From: Candidatus Ancillula trichonymphae ImTpAt
GTDB lineage: Bacteria > Actinomycetota > Actinomycetes > Actinomycetales > Bifidobacteriaceae
NCBI GenBank assembly: GCA_000485475.1
Contig: AXYY01000117.1
Location: 1-11,378 of the forward strand
Length of the DNA: 11,378 bases
Reading direction: 5' to 3'
A program made the translations under genes and the position numbers. A model generated the notes under the pieces. It was not told the origin of the DNA. It saw only the letters and a list, made by a program, of their open reading frames with translations, and made no database searches. Numbering within the stretch: position 1 is the first letter of the stretch; each line of letters opens with the position of its first letter. Below are positions 1 through 6,562 of this stretch, in pieces.

Positions 1-2
1 TT

Positions 3-590
3 GGCGAAACTCCAAAAGTCGCACTAATCATACTGCCAATATACGAACCAGTTGTTTGCGGTGCACTTTGCGTGTTCTCGAAGTTCCGCGCGGTGATATT
101 ATCCAATGGTATGTATGGAACACTAGCATTTTTACAAGATGCGGGAACTGGGCAGCCGCAGGATTTAATTGTGCAACTTACTAAAATGGTTCAAGATATG
201 GATGCGGTGTTAGTTCAGTATGTTTTCGGTAGAATTGATGCTTCACTATACAAGAACGGCGAGAAACTGCACTCGTTAATTCCGACACTTGTCATTAGTA
301 ATTTTTCAGATTTTGCAGAGAAGGTGTTGATGGGCGAAGTTGACCTTTTTGAACAGTTGGACGCTGCGAATGCTGGTAAAAGTAGCGTGAAAAGTGCGAA
401 ATTTTATGAGATTAATTACGAAAAATACTACGACTACATTAGTGATGGTGACCAGTTGCAAAAAGTTTTAGATACAACAAAAATATCACCACTGAGTGCG
501 GGCACAATTCTGACCAGATTTCAAAACTCAAATGATGAAGATGATGTTCTAAGACTTGATAACAATACTACTGAGCGAGGGTACTTCTAG
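3..590 (+). CDS. 3' part of an unrecognised protein (5' end outside window)
   Basis: The frame is open from the first full codon at position 3 to a TAG stop at 588-590, giving 195 residues with no N-terminus in view. A GTG at 72 is possible, but the frame continues upstream through a hydrophobic stretch (about residues 6-24, including the motif IILPIYEPVV), so the true start probably lies before the window. The rest looks soluble and acidic: a mixed alpha/beta pattern, a Tyr-rich patch (NYEKYYDYISDGD, about residues 139-151) and a polar, Asp/Asn-rich C-terminus. I do not recognise the family. It ends two bases before the hisH start, so the two are probably co-transcribed, but this does not show a role in histidine synthesis. 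Confidence 0.6.
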   Translation, partial: GETPKVALIILPIYEPVVCGALCVFSKFRAVILSNGMYGTLAFLQDAGTGQPQDLIVQLTKMVQDMDAVLVQYVFGRIDASLYKNGEKLHSLIPTLVISNFSDFAEKVLMGEVDLFEQLDAANAGKSSVKSAKFYEINYEKYYDYISDGDQLQKVLDTTKISPLSAGTILTRFQNSNDEDDVLRLDNNTTERGYF

Positions 591-592
591 AA

Positions 593-1219
593 ATGAAACA
601 AGTTGTTATTTTCGACTACGGATTTGGCAATCTGCGTTCAGCTGAGCGTGCATTCTCCCATGTTGGCACTAGTGTGTGCATAACCTCGGACCGCGAGTTA
701 GCAGCAAGAGCTGACGGACTAGTAATTCCAGGTGTAGGTTCATTCAGAGCGTGCATGCGAGGATTTCTGCGTGCGCGTGGAAAAGAGGTAGTTTTGGAAC
801 GCATCAAGAGTTCGTTGCCGGTGTTCGGAATTTGCGTTGGCCATCAGATTCTGTTCGAGTGTTCCTCTGAAGATGGCGAAACGAGTGGAATTGGTTTACT
901 TCGCGGTAGAGTTGAGCAGGTGCCCGCACAAACTATTCCTCACATTGGCTGGAATGAGGTTGAGGACACACACAACTGCGAACTATTCAGCCAGATTGAT
1001 GACCCGTACTTCTATTTTGTGCACTCGTACGCTGTGTTGCACAATTCTTATGATAGTGTGGGCGCTGATGAGGTCCCGAACTTCTTCTACACAGAACATG
1101 ACGGCCAAAGATTCATCAGCGCAGTTCAATATAAATCACTGTTTGGTGCACAATTCCACCCAGAAAAATCCGGTCATGCAGGTTTACAACTGTTAAAAAA
1201 CTGGATTGAAAAGTTGTAG
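593..1219 (+). CDS. hisH: Imidazole glycerol phosphate synthase, glutaminase subunit HisH
   Basis: HisH is a class I glutamine amidotransferase that hydrolyses glutamine and channels ammonia to HisF, which makes imidazole glycerol phosphate and AICAR in histidine biosynthesis (cytoplasm). The 208 residues match the usual family length. Visible motifs are the N-terminal FDYGFGNLRS (7-16), an oxyanion-strand segment PGVGSF (46-51), the nucleophile elbow GICVGHQ with Cys81 (GICLGMQ is commoner), HIGWN (117-121), FVHSY (142-146) and the C-terminal FHPEKSG with His189 and Glu191 completing the Cys-His-Glu triad. The ATG at 593 gives the canonical N-terminus; a weak GAGGG lies about 11 bases upstream. 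The usual neighbours hisF and hisA do not follow; xerC does, so HisF must be encoded elsewhere if the enzyme works. All catalytic residues are intact. Confidence 0.95.
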   Translation: MKQVVIFDYGFGNLRSAERAFSHVGTSVCITSDRELAARADGLVIPGVGSFRACMRGFLRARGKEVVLERIKSSLPVFGICVGHQILFECSSEDGETSGIGLLRGRVEQVPAQTIPHIGWNEVEDTHNCELFSQIDDPYFYFVHSYAVLHNSYDSVGADEVPNFFYTEHDGQRFISAVQYKSLFGAQFHPEKSGHAGLQLLKNWIEKL

Positions 1220-1220
1220 T

Positions 1221-2126
1221 ATGAAAAGTGCGGACGCAGTATTGATATTTGTTAAGAATTTACAGATTCGTGGTTATTCTACTGATACTTGCCGCTCATA
1301 TGTGCGTGTTCTAGAGGTATTTTGTGCGTTTCTGGAAGAAATTGGAGTGCAGGAAGTTGAAGTAGTTGATTTGGAGATTTTGCGTGCATACGTTGCCAAA
1401 CTGGTTGATTCAAAGGTCAAGAGAGTAACTATCCGCCACAAAATTTCAGTTCTTAAAGCTTTTTTCACTTTTCTGTTCCAAAACGACTACATCAGCAAAA
1501 ATCCAACTGCACGCATAAAGTACCCGAAGATTGAAAAAACGCTCCCGCACATTCTGTCCATTGAGCAAATTAACAAAATACTAGACTTCGCATCGCGGAG
1601 TGCGGAATATGAGAGGTGTAATAACTTGAAGTCGTATTCTTATTCTTCCACGCTCCAAAATTACGCACTAGTTGAACTTCTGTACTCATCAGGACTTCGT
1701 ATTTCGGAGACGTTGGGACTTACTGCTGGTGATTTGGATTTCGAGCAAAACCAGTTGTGCGTCACTGGAAAAGGCAACAAAAGTAGAGTTGTACCGTTCA
1801 ATAATGCGGCTAGAAGAGTGCTGCTTGAATTGGTTGAGCAAAGGTGTGGTTCGAGCTGGCTGTTTGTGTCCGGCAAAGGAACTCGTCTGCAGCCCAGAGG
1901 TGCCTACCGCGCAATCGTCAAGTTGGCGAAATCTGCGGGCGTTGATGGCGTACACCCGCATAGTTTCCGGCACACGATGGCAACACATATGATTGACAAC
2001 AGTGCTGATATACGGATAGTTCAGGAAATACTGGGGCATGCATCAATTACGACTACCCAGAAGTACATACATGTTTCCTCCAAAAAACTACAAGCGATTT
2101 ATTCACAGGCGTTTTGGCGTGCATAA
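1221..2126 (+). CDS. xerC: XerC-type site-specific tyrosine recombinase
   Basis: This is a tyrosine recombinase of the XerC/XerD family, which resolves chromosome dimers at dif with a partner recombinase during division. The 301 residues match Xer length. The N-terminal SAM-like core-binding domain spans about 1-105 and the catalytic domain about 110-301. All active-site residues are visible: Arg160 (SGLRISE), Lys184 (TGKGNKSR), His247 and Arg250 (HPHSFRH), His273 (LGHAS) and nucleophile Tyr282 (TTQKYIHV). The C-terminus, with HPHxxRHxxATHM and VQEILGHA, resembles XerC more than XerD, but that assignment is inference. An extra Ser/Tyr-rich segment (about 127-145) precedes the catalytic helix. 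The ATG at 1221 lies one base after the hisH stop (TAGTATG) with no good Shine-Dalgarno, suggesting translational coupling. A phage or integron integrase is less likely given the compact Xer architecture and housekeeping neighbours. Confidence 0.88.
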   Translation: MKSADAVLIFVKNLQIRGYSTDTCRSYVRVLEVFCAFLEEIGVQEVEVVDLEILRAYVAKLVDSKVKRVTIRHKISVLKAFFTFLFQNDYISKNPTARIKYPKIEKTLPHILSIEQINKILDFASRSAEYERCNNLKSYSYSSTLQNYALVELLYSSGLRISETLGLTAGDLDFEQNQLCVTGKGNKSRVVPFNNAARRVLLELVEQRCGSSWLFVSGKGTRLQPRGAYRAIVKLAKSAGVDGVHPHSFRHTMATHMIDNSADIRIVQEILGHASITTTQKYIHVSSKKLQAIYSQAFWRA

Positions 2127-2139
2127 ACTACACAACGAC

Positions 2140-2169
2140 TTGACAAACAACTTCCGGTTGTGTTATAAT
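2140..2169 (+). promoter_or_regulatory. Consensus sigma-70-type promoter of the SRP RNA gene
   Basis: TTGACA (2140-2145) and TATAAT (2164-2169) are both perfect consensus hexamers, separated by 18 bases. A TGT before the -10 box also gives an extended -10. The predicted transcription start is about 2176, which coincides with the 5' side of the SRP RNA closing stem. A strong consensus promoter suits an abundant stable RNA. Confidence 0.9.
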
Positions 2170-2175
2170 GGCGAC

Positions 2176-2275
2176 GCCTAGTGCGGATTGCGTCGCGCTG
2201 AACCTCCCCAGGACAGGAATGTAGCAAGGATAGGTGATTGTCGCTGTGGTGGTGCGCTAGGCACCTTCTTGTCTA
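2176..2275 (+). ncRNA. ffs: Signal recognition particle RNA, small bacterial (4.5S) type
   Basis: This RNA scaffold binds Ffh in the signal recognition particle and targets membrane and secreted proteins. The apical Ffh-binding core is recognisable: CAGG (2209-2212), GGAA tetraloop (2216-2219) and AGCA (2223-2226), matching the bacterial CAGG..GGAA..AGCA signature. The pairs flanking the tetraloop are C-A/U-G rather than the usual C-C/G-G, a compensated change. The closing stem pairs 2176-2184 with 2254-2262 (nine pairs, one G-U), and ACCT 2202-2205 can pair with AGGT 2232-2235. The 5' end agrees with the upstream promoter. The 3' end is approximate: a bulged hairpin followed by CATTTTG near 2280 may terminate it. 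At about 90-100 nt it is the small form without an Alu domain. Confidence 0.9.
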
Positions 2276-2307
2276 GCACATTTTGAGGCGCCTGATTTGC
2301 GGTGGTG

Positions 2308-2316
2308 TGGTATAAT
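2308..2316 (+). promoter_or_regulatory. Extended -10 promoter of the murG-murC/ftsQ operon
   Basis: TGG-TATAAT (TG at 2308-2309, hexamer 2311-2316) lies in a GTGGTATAAT context. No -35 box is found at the proper spacing, as is common for extended -10 promoters. The predicted start is 2322-2323, which coincides with an in-frame GTG at 2323 and is 36 bases before the ATG at 2359. Confidence 0.8.
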
Positions 2317-2358
2317 CGTAGTGTGCGTGAACAGGGCGACTCCTCAAGGTTTCAGTGT

Positions 2359-4752
2359 ATGCAGCAGCAGCTAAAGGTGTTGCTGGCTGCTGGGGGGACT
2401 GCAGGTCATATTAGGCCCGCGCTTTCTACCGCCGATGAACTCAGGAAGCGTGGAGTTGATGCGGTTTTCTTGGGCAGTAGTGGGCTCGAGGAGAAGCTTG
2501 TGCCAGCATCTGGTTATCAGTTGTTCAAGATTAAGAAGACTCCGGTTGTGCGTGACCTGAAGCACATCTGGAAGAATTTGACACTCCCTTTTCGGTTCTA
2601 CTCAGTGGTTAAAGTTGTTGAAAAAATCCTAGTTGATGAAAATATTCAGGTTGTTGTTGGTTTTGGCGGCTATGTTTGCGCACCCGCATATATTGCTGCA
2701 GGTCGTAGGAAAATTCCAGTGGTTGTGCATGAGCAGAATGCAAAAGTTGGGCTCGCGAATTTACTAGGTGCTAGATTTTGCGACTATTTCGCATACTCAT
2801 TCCACTACACAAAGTTGCCGCGCAGTTTGCAAAACAACTCAGAACTTGTAGATTGCATCGGACTTCCAGTTGCGAATTCGACTTCGCAGAATGCAAAACA
2901 TGCGCACGCGATCAGTGCGAGTCAAGAAAAGTTGCCACAACTCTTGGTGTTCGGTGGTTCTTTGGGTGCAGTTTCGATCAACAACGCTGTGATTGGGGCA
3001 CTTGATGAGTTACTTGAAAATGCACGTGTTGTTCACATAACTGGACATGCAAAATCTGCGGAAGCTTTGAAGTATCGTGAACAACTCTTGGCGCAGAATT
3101 CTCAGAAGGCGCGCAGATATGAGGTTCTTGAATACTCGGACAACCTCAACGAGTTGATGGAGAGTGCCGATCTTGTCGTCGCGAGAAGTGGTGCAGGGAC
3201 GGTTCATGAGTTGACAATTGCGAAGAAGCCCAGTGTTCTGGTTCCGTTGCCGATTGGAAATGGTGAACAACGCTTGAACGCAAAACTTCTGGGTACTGGC
3301 ACAATTGTTGTTGAAAATTCGAAATTTGATGCCGATTTCGTGAAGTCGACGGTTGTCAAGTTGTTGCATAATCCTGAAAAACTCGCCAAAATGGCACAAA
3401 CAGCCTCCGAGTGTGCGCGCGCAGATGTATCGAAATTACTTGCGAAGAAGATTGATCAAATATGCGCGAAAAAGCAACTGCAAGATTTGAAATCTGTACA
3501 CTTTATGGCAATTTCGGGCGCAGGAATTGCACCAATTGCTTCATGCTTCTCGAAGTTTACCAGTGTCAGTGGTTGTGACTTAACGTCTGAAGGACACAGT
3601 CCTATGCATGTGGTTGATGAAAACGGGCGTCCAAAAATGGACGCACTTGTATATTCTTCCGCGATCAGATGCAGCAACTCGGAGTTTATGCGGGCTTTGG
3701 AGTTGTCTAAACAACAGCCTGACAAATTTCAGGTTCTGCACAGATCAGATGCACTTGAACTGCTGCTGAATGCACATAACGTCAGCGTGACGGTTGCTGG
3801 TAGTCATGGAAAAACCACAGTAACTTCTATGCTGGCGAGTATCTTTTCTAGTGCCGATTCGTCATTTGTTATTGGTTCTCAGGCGCGAATTTGCAAGAAG
3901 CAAACGAATGGTGGACAACTTGGCGATAATATGCACATAATTGTTGCTGAGGCAGATGAGTCCGATGGTAGTTTTATGAAATACCATTCAGATGTTGCGC
4001 TAATCACGAGCATTGAGAAGGATCATTTGGATTTTTACGAGGACTTTGGCGGAATATGCAGCGCTTTTAGAAAATACGCGGCTAACTCGAAGCATGTTGT
4101 TGTAACTCCTGAGGTTCAAGATATACTGCAACTTCCAGAGGAGAATCTGCACGTAGTGGGCTCTACGCGCGAAATTGACTTGCAGATTCCTGGTGAGTAC
4201 AACCGCACGAATGCTAAGCTCGCACTAACTGCGGCTGAAATTCTTGGTACGGATCAGAACAGCGCTAGAACTAGACTGCAGCAGTTCGAGGGCGCGAACA
4301 GACGGTTTCAGGTTCATGCACTGGACATCGGCGGTCGAATGGTTGAACTTGTTGATGACTACGCGCACCACCCAACAGAAGTGCGTGTGCTCATGGATGC
4401 CGCACTTGAGAAATACTCCGGAAAACGAATTGTTGTTCTTTTTCAGCCACATCTGTTTTCGCGAACTCTTAATTTTGCTCAGGATTTTGCTGAACAACTT
4501 GCACGTGCAGCCGTTCCAATCGTGACACAAATTTATCCAGCGCGCGAACTTCAAGAAGATTTTCCAGCGGTTTGTCCAAATACGATTGCGCAATACAATT
4601 CCAAAATATCTACAACCGAAACGCTCGAAGATGGTGTGAAACGGACGCTTGAAGAAGTTCAGAAGTGTGATGAAGAAGTTGTTATCTTAAGTGTTGGCGC
4701 GGGTCCTTCACTGGTTGACATTTTCAAGGAGCACGATGAAGGTACACCGTAA
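2359..4752 (+). CDS. murGC: Bifunctional MurG-MurC fusion (lipid II GlcNAc transferase / UDP-MurNAc-L-Ala ligase)
   Basis: One 797-residue frame carries two peptidoglycan enzymes. Residues about 1-365 are MurG, the membrane-associated transferase that adds GlcNAc to lipid I: GGTAGH (12-17), FGGYVCAP, HEQN (124-127), GGSLGA, SGAGTVHE (277-284) and EQRLNA (303-308). After a short linker, residues about 380-797 are MurC, the cytoplasmic ATP-dependent ligase adding L-Ala to UDP-MurNAc: SGAGIA (386-391), P-loop GSHGKTT (481-487), EADESDG (531-537), HLDFY, FEGANRRF, DDYAHHPTE (666-674) and FQPHLFSRT. The usual GxHNxxN motif reads GEYNRTN, with Tyr for His. Both halves look complete. I chose ATG 2359, which has AAGG nine bases upstream and puts GGTAGH where MurG normally has it. 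A leaderless GTG at 2323 is a real alternative and would add 12 residues. Any frame extending further upstream runs into the promoter. Confidence 0.93.
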   Translation: MQQQLKVLLAAGGTAGHIRPALSTADELRKRGVDAVFLGSSGLEEKLVPASGYQLFKIKKTPVVRDLKHIWKNLTLPFRFYSVVKVVEKILVDENIQVVVGFGGYVCAPAYIAAGRRKIPVVVHEQNAKVGLANLLGARFCDYFAYSFHYTKLPRSLQNNSELVDCIGLPVANSTSQNAKHAHAISASQEKLPQLLVFGGSLGAVSINNAVIGALDELLENARVVHITGHAKSAEALKYREQLLAQNSQKARRYEVLEYSDNLNELMESADLVVARSGAGTVHELTIAKKPSVLVPLPIGNGEQRLNAKLLGTGTIVVENSKFDADFVKSTVVKLLHNPEKLAKMAQTASECARADVSKLLAKKIDQICAKKQLQDLKSVHFMAISGAGIAPIASCFSKFTSVSGCDLTSEGHSPMHVVDENGRPKMDALVYSSAIRCSNSEFMRALELSKQQPDKFQVLHRSDALELLLNAHNVSVTVAGSHGKTTVTSMLASIFSSADSSFVIGSQARICKKQTNGGQLGDNMHIIVAEADESDGSFMKYHSDVALITSIEKDHLDFYEDFGGICSAFRKYAANSKHVVVTPEVQDILQLPEENLHVVGSTREIDLQIPGEYNRTNAKLALTAAEILGTDQNSARTRLQQFEGANRRFQVHALDIGGRMVELVDDYAHHPTEVRVLMDAALEKYSGKRIVVLFQPHLFSRTLNFAQDFAEQLARAAVPIVTQIYPARELQEDFPAVCPNTIAQYNSKISTTETLEDGVKRTLEEVQKCDEEVVILSVGAGPSLVDIFKEHDEGTP
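4726..4731 (+). promoter_or_regulatory. Ribosome binding site of ftsQ inside the murC end
   Basis: AAGGAG lies four bases before the ATG at 4736. It supports that start over a longer reading in the same frame from 4691, whose extra residues are murC coding sequence read out of frame. Confidence 0.7.
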
Positions 4753-5476
4753 AAATCTGTCTGAAATTGAATTAAGAGCACTAGAAAAACGACGCCTTGC
4801 AATTAGAATGATGTTGGTGCGTGCACTGCGGTACTTCTTGATCTGTTTTTCGGTAACTGGTGGACTGTATATGTGCTTGTTCTCGTCAACTTTCCGCGTG
4901 CAAAAGGTCAACTTCTTCGGTTTGGACGACCAGCAATATCCCGTGTTCGTGGATCGAGCGGCGCTAGATAACATCAACAGTAGATTTCAGAGCAAGAATT
5001 ACTCGCTAATACTGCTAGATACGGACAAGATGCAAAAGGAGGTGCAGAATGTTCAGGGCGTGAAGTCTGTGGTGGTCATGAAGAAGTGGCCGCACGAAGT
5101 TGCAGTTGTTATTGAACCTCGCAAGACGATCTGCAGAATTGGTAATAAACTTGCTGATAAGGACGGCGAGCTTTTGGGGGATGTCGCACCGAATATGCCC
5201 GCATACCCAGAAGTTGTGGCGAGTAACGAAGCAAAACAAGATGTTCTACTACTTTTGGATGCGATCAGTTCAGAAAAACTGGACATCAAGGCAGTTACTG
5301 CAAATACGCGCGATGATATTACAGTAGTTCAAAACAGCGGCTTCGCAATTGTCTTCGGAAGCACCAAACAGCTGACGCTCAAGCTTGCTGATATAAAGCA
5401 GATTCTAGGGAGCGAGTTGACTGCTGGTAAAACAATTCTTGATGTTTCCGCGCCGAAGTCTCCAATTGTGCGTTAA
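4736..5476 (+). CDS. ftsQ: Cell division protein FtsQ (POTRA domain, bitopic membrane protein)
   Basis: FtsQ is a divisome scaffold that recruits FtsB/FtsL and links early and late division proteins. The 246-residue protein has a short basic cytoplasmic tail (1-27), one transmembrane helix (about 28-50), a POTRA segment starting at TFRVQKVNFFG (52-62) with the conserved KKWPHEVAVVIEPRK (116-130), and an FtsQ-type beta domain ending near ILDVSAPKSPIVR. The start at 4736 overlaps the end of murC by 17 bases, so translation is probably coupled. In most actinobacterial dcw clusters ftsQ is followed by ftsZ; here it is followed by pseudogene remnants on the other strand, whose last stop overlaps the ftsQ stop. 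The family assignment rests on topology, POTRA signature and the murC-ftsQ neighbourhood, since FtsQ diverges fast. Confidence 0.9.
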   Translation: MKVHRKNLSEIELRALEKRRLAIRMMLVRALRYFLICFSVTGGLYMCLFSSTFRVQKVNFFGLDDQQYPVFVDRAALDNINSRFQSKNYSLILLDTDKMQKEVQNVQGVKSVVVMKKWPHEVAVVIEPRKTICRIGNKLADKDGELLGDVAPNMPAYPEVVASNEAKQDVLLLLDAISSEKLDIKAVTANTRDDITVVQNSGFAIVFGSTKQLTLKLADIKQILGSELTAGKTILDVSAPKSPIVR

Positions 5477-5839
5477 CGTGGCGGACAGTTTAGCGCGCTC
5501 GGACCTGCTTGCGAAGTTGCGTGCACGAACAAGAGTTTGTTACTAGAAACTTTAACGCGCACATCATCTTCAAGAACTTGACAATCTACAACCTCCGCTT
5601 GATTCTTCTGCGCAGTCAAGTTGGCAACTTCACAAGCATTTTCACCATTCTATTTAGCTCTTGCAGAAACTAGTGCAGTTTTATATCTTAGCCCCATCTT
5701 GAGGTTGTTTACTGTGAGAACGCGTAGAAAATTGCACCAACTGCTGATATTACAGCAACCGCAGCGCAGATCGTGCCAACAATTGTGACTGTTCCTGAGC
5801 CTCACTGGTCTCGCAGTTTTCTGCCAGAATTATATACAT
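5473..5839 (-). pseudogene. Decayed TadE-like (Rv3654c/TadF-type) pilus protein
   Basis: Joining frames on the minus strand gives a protein like the Rv3654c family, the last gene of actinobacterial Tad clusters. LRDQ-stop-GSGTVTIVG opens a hydrophobic helix ending at YAFSQ (about 5803-5712). After a one-base shift near 5712, NNLKMGLRYKTALVSARAK follows, aligning with the family's RAQ-AADLAALAAA segment. A TAG (5652-5650) interrupts it before NGENACEV and a C-terminus ending ALNCPPR and TAA (5475-5473). Lesions are a TGA at 5804-5802 where the two upstream genes have Arg in DQRG, at least one frameshift, and the TAG. The start is uncertain; an ATG at 5839 would need another shift. It converges on ftsQ and overlaps its stop codon. 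The family call rests on pattern recognition across joined frames. Confidence 0.75.
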
Positions 5840-6205
5840 CAAGTCGTCCAGTTGCATCTGCGGAGACTTTCTTTAACATCAGTTTGAGTATTCTGTTGTG
5901 TATTGGCAACTTCATCTTGACTTTCACCCAGTCTTCACCAGCCTTCTCAACAGCAAGTTCATAGTCATTTGCATAATCTTCACCAACTGTGGTTTTCGCG
6001 AGTTTATTTAGGGTTCGAAGGCTTTCGCTTGAAGTGGGGTCTTCTAGCTCAGTTGTTCGCATAACTGTTGAAGTTGCGTTCTGGCACTTGGCTTGCACAG
6101 ATGACAACGATACCAGCGAGATGATCAATACTAGTAGAAATGTTACCACACAGGTAGACATATTGCAAATTCCGCAGTAATCGATCCTCTCTGGTCCTTA
6201 ATCAC
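5802..6205 (-). pseudogene. Frameshifted TadE-like minor pilin of a Tad/Flp pilus
   Basis: TadE proteins are pseudopilins of the Tad/Flp secretion-pilus. From GTG 6205 the frame reads VIKDQRGSITAEFAICLPV and hits TAA after one more residue. The DQRG-(x)3-AEFA-(x)2-LP pattern is typical of TadE. One base shift near 6145 restores a hydrophobic helix (VTFLLVLIISLVSLSS), then VQAKCQNATST and a beta-rich C-terminal part containing DWVKVKMKLPI and KKVSADATGRLD, as in TadE. Read alone, the downstream frame gives a 119-residue product from ATG 6161 that mimics a signal peptide but lacks the prepilin motif; a functional protein from that start cannot be excluded. GTGA at 6205-6202 overlaps the pilin stop with the tadE start, supporting this start and an old operon. 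Confidence 0.78.
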
Positions 6206-6402
6206 CTCACCGCTAGTCCCCCCGTTCGATATAGTGCGCTTTTGATGATATTCTTTAGCAGTTCACGCACGAAGTCGCTTCTTTAGTATTCAACTAGCAA
6301 GTCCTACAAGACCTGCGGCCGCAACCATTACAATTGCGTACTAACAGTTGCCAAACCGCGTTGGTCACCGATCAATTCGCGCAGATAACTCGTAAATTTC
6401 AT
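6202..6402 (-). pseudogene. Decayed Flp-type pilin (DUF4244-like)
   Basis: From ATG 6402 the frame reads MKFTSYLRELIGDQRGLATV and stops soon after. A shift near 6341 gives YAIVMVAAAGLVGLAS, the hydrophobic pilin core. A second shift near 6303 plus a TAA at 6285-6283 precedes SDFVRELLKNIIKSAL and a TGA at 6204-6202. The joined reading (basic N-terminus, DQRG prepilin processing site, hydrophobic helix, short amphipathic tail, about 65 residues) matches the small Flp pilin that precedes tadE in actinobacterial clusters. An AAAAGGA lies some 15 bases upstream of the ATG. At least two frameshifts and one nonsense codon make it non-functional. Confidence 0.72.
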
Positions 6403-6562
6403 GTATATGTGTCATCTTTCCTTTTATTAATCTTCAACTTGCACTTAGTAGTATAATGTAAACTGTAGTAGAAAAATTTCACTTGTTCGCATAATGTCAA
6501 TAACTAGTTGCACGAACTGCGCCAGTGTGGATAACTCCTGGTACTCGTGGTATAATGGGGTC
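6403..6562. other. Divergent intergenic region between the pilin remnant and the cysteine desulfurase
   Basis: No gene is seen here. The right end holds the cysteine desulfurase promoter. A TATAAT at 6452-6457 (+) has no good -35 partner. On the minus strand a TTGACA (complement of 6495-6500) may be a relic of the pilin operon promoter, but its -10 partner is poor. Confidence 0.4.
6528..6556 (+). promoter_or_regulatory. Extended -10 promoter of the cysteine desulfurase-uvrB operon, leaderless type
   Basis: CGTGGTATAAT carries TG at 6548-6549 and TATAAT at 6551-6556. A weak -35 (TGGATA, 6528-6533) has a 17-base spacer. Only six bases (GGGGTC) separate TATAAT from the ATG at 6563, so transcription should begin at or one base before the start codon. 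Confidence 0.82.

Noticed and set aside
1221..2126. The tyrosine recombinase as the integrase of a mobile element.
   Set aside because: It has Xer length and motifs, sits in an operon with hisH, and I see no att-like repeats, tRNA target or mobile-element cargo nearby.
5802..5804. In-frame TGA followed by a coherent coding segment, raising the idea of TGA recoding or stop-codon readthrough; none of the intact genes here ends in TGA.
   Set aside because: The TGA replaces the Arg of a DQRG motif seen intact in the two upstream remnants, other nonsense codons (TAG, TAA) and frameshifts lie in the same region, the pilin remnant itself ends in TGA, and the long intact genes have no internal TGA. 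A simple nonsense mutation explains it.
5802..6161. A 119-residue minus-strand frame with an apparent signal peptide as an intact secreted protein.
   Set aside because: The upstream frame encodes the TadE N-terminus (DQRGSITAEFA) directly before it, and one base shift joins the two into a normal TadE. The apparent signal peptide is the TadE helix.
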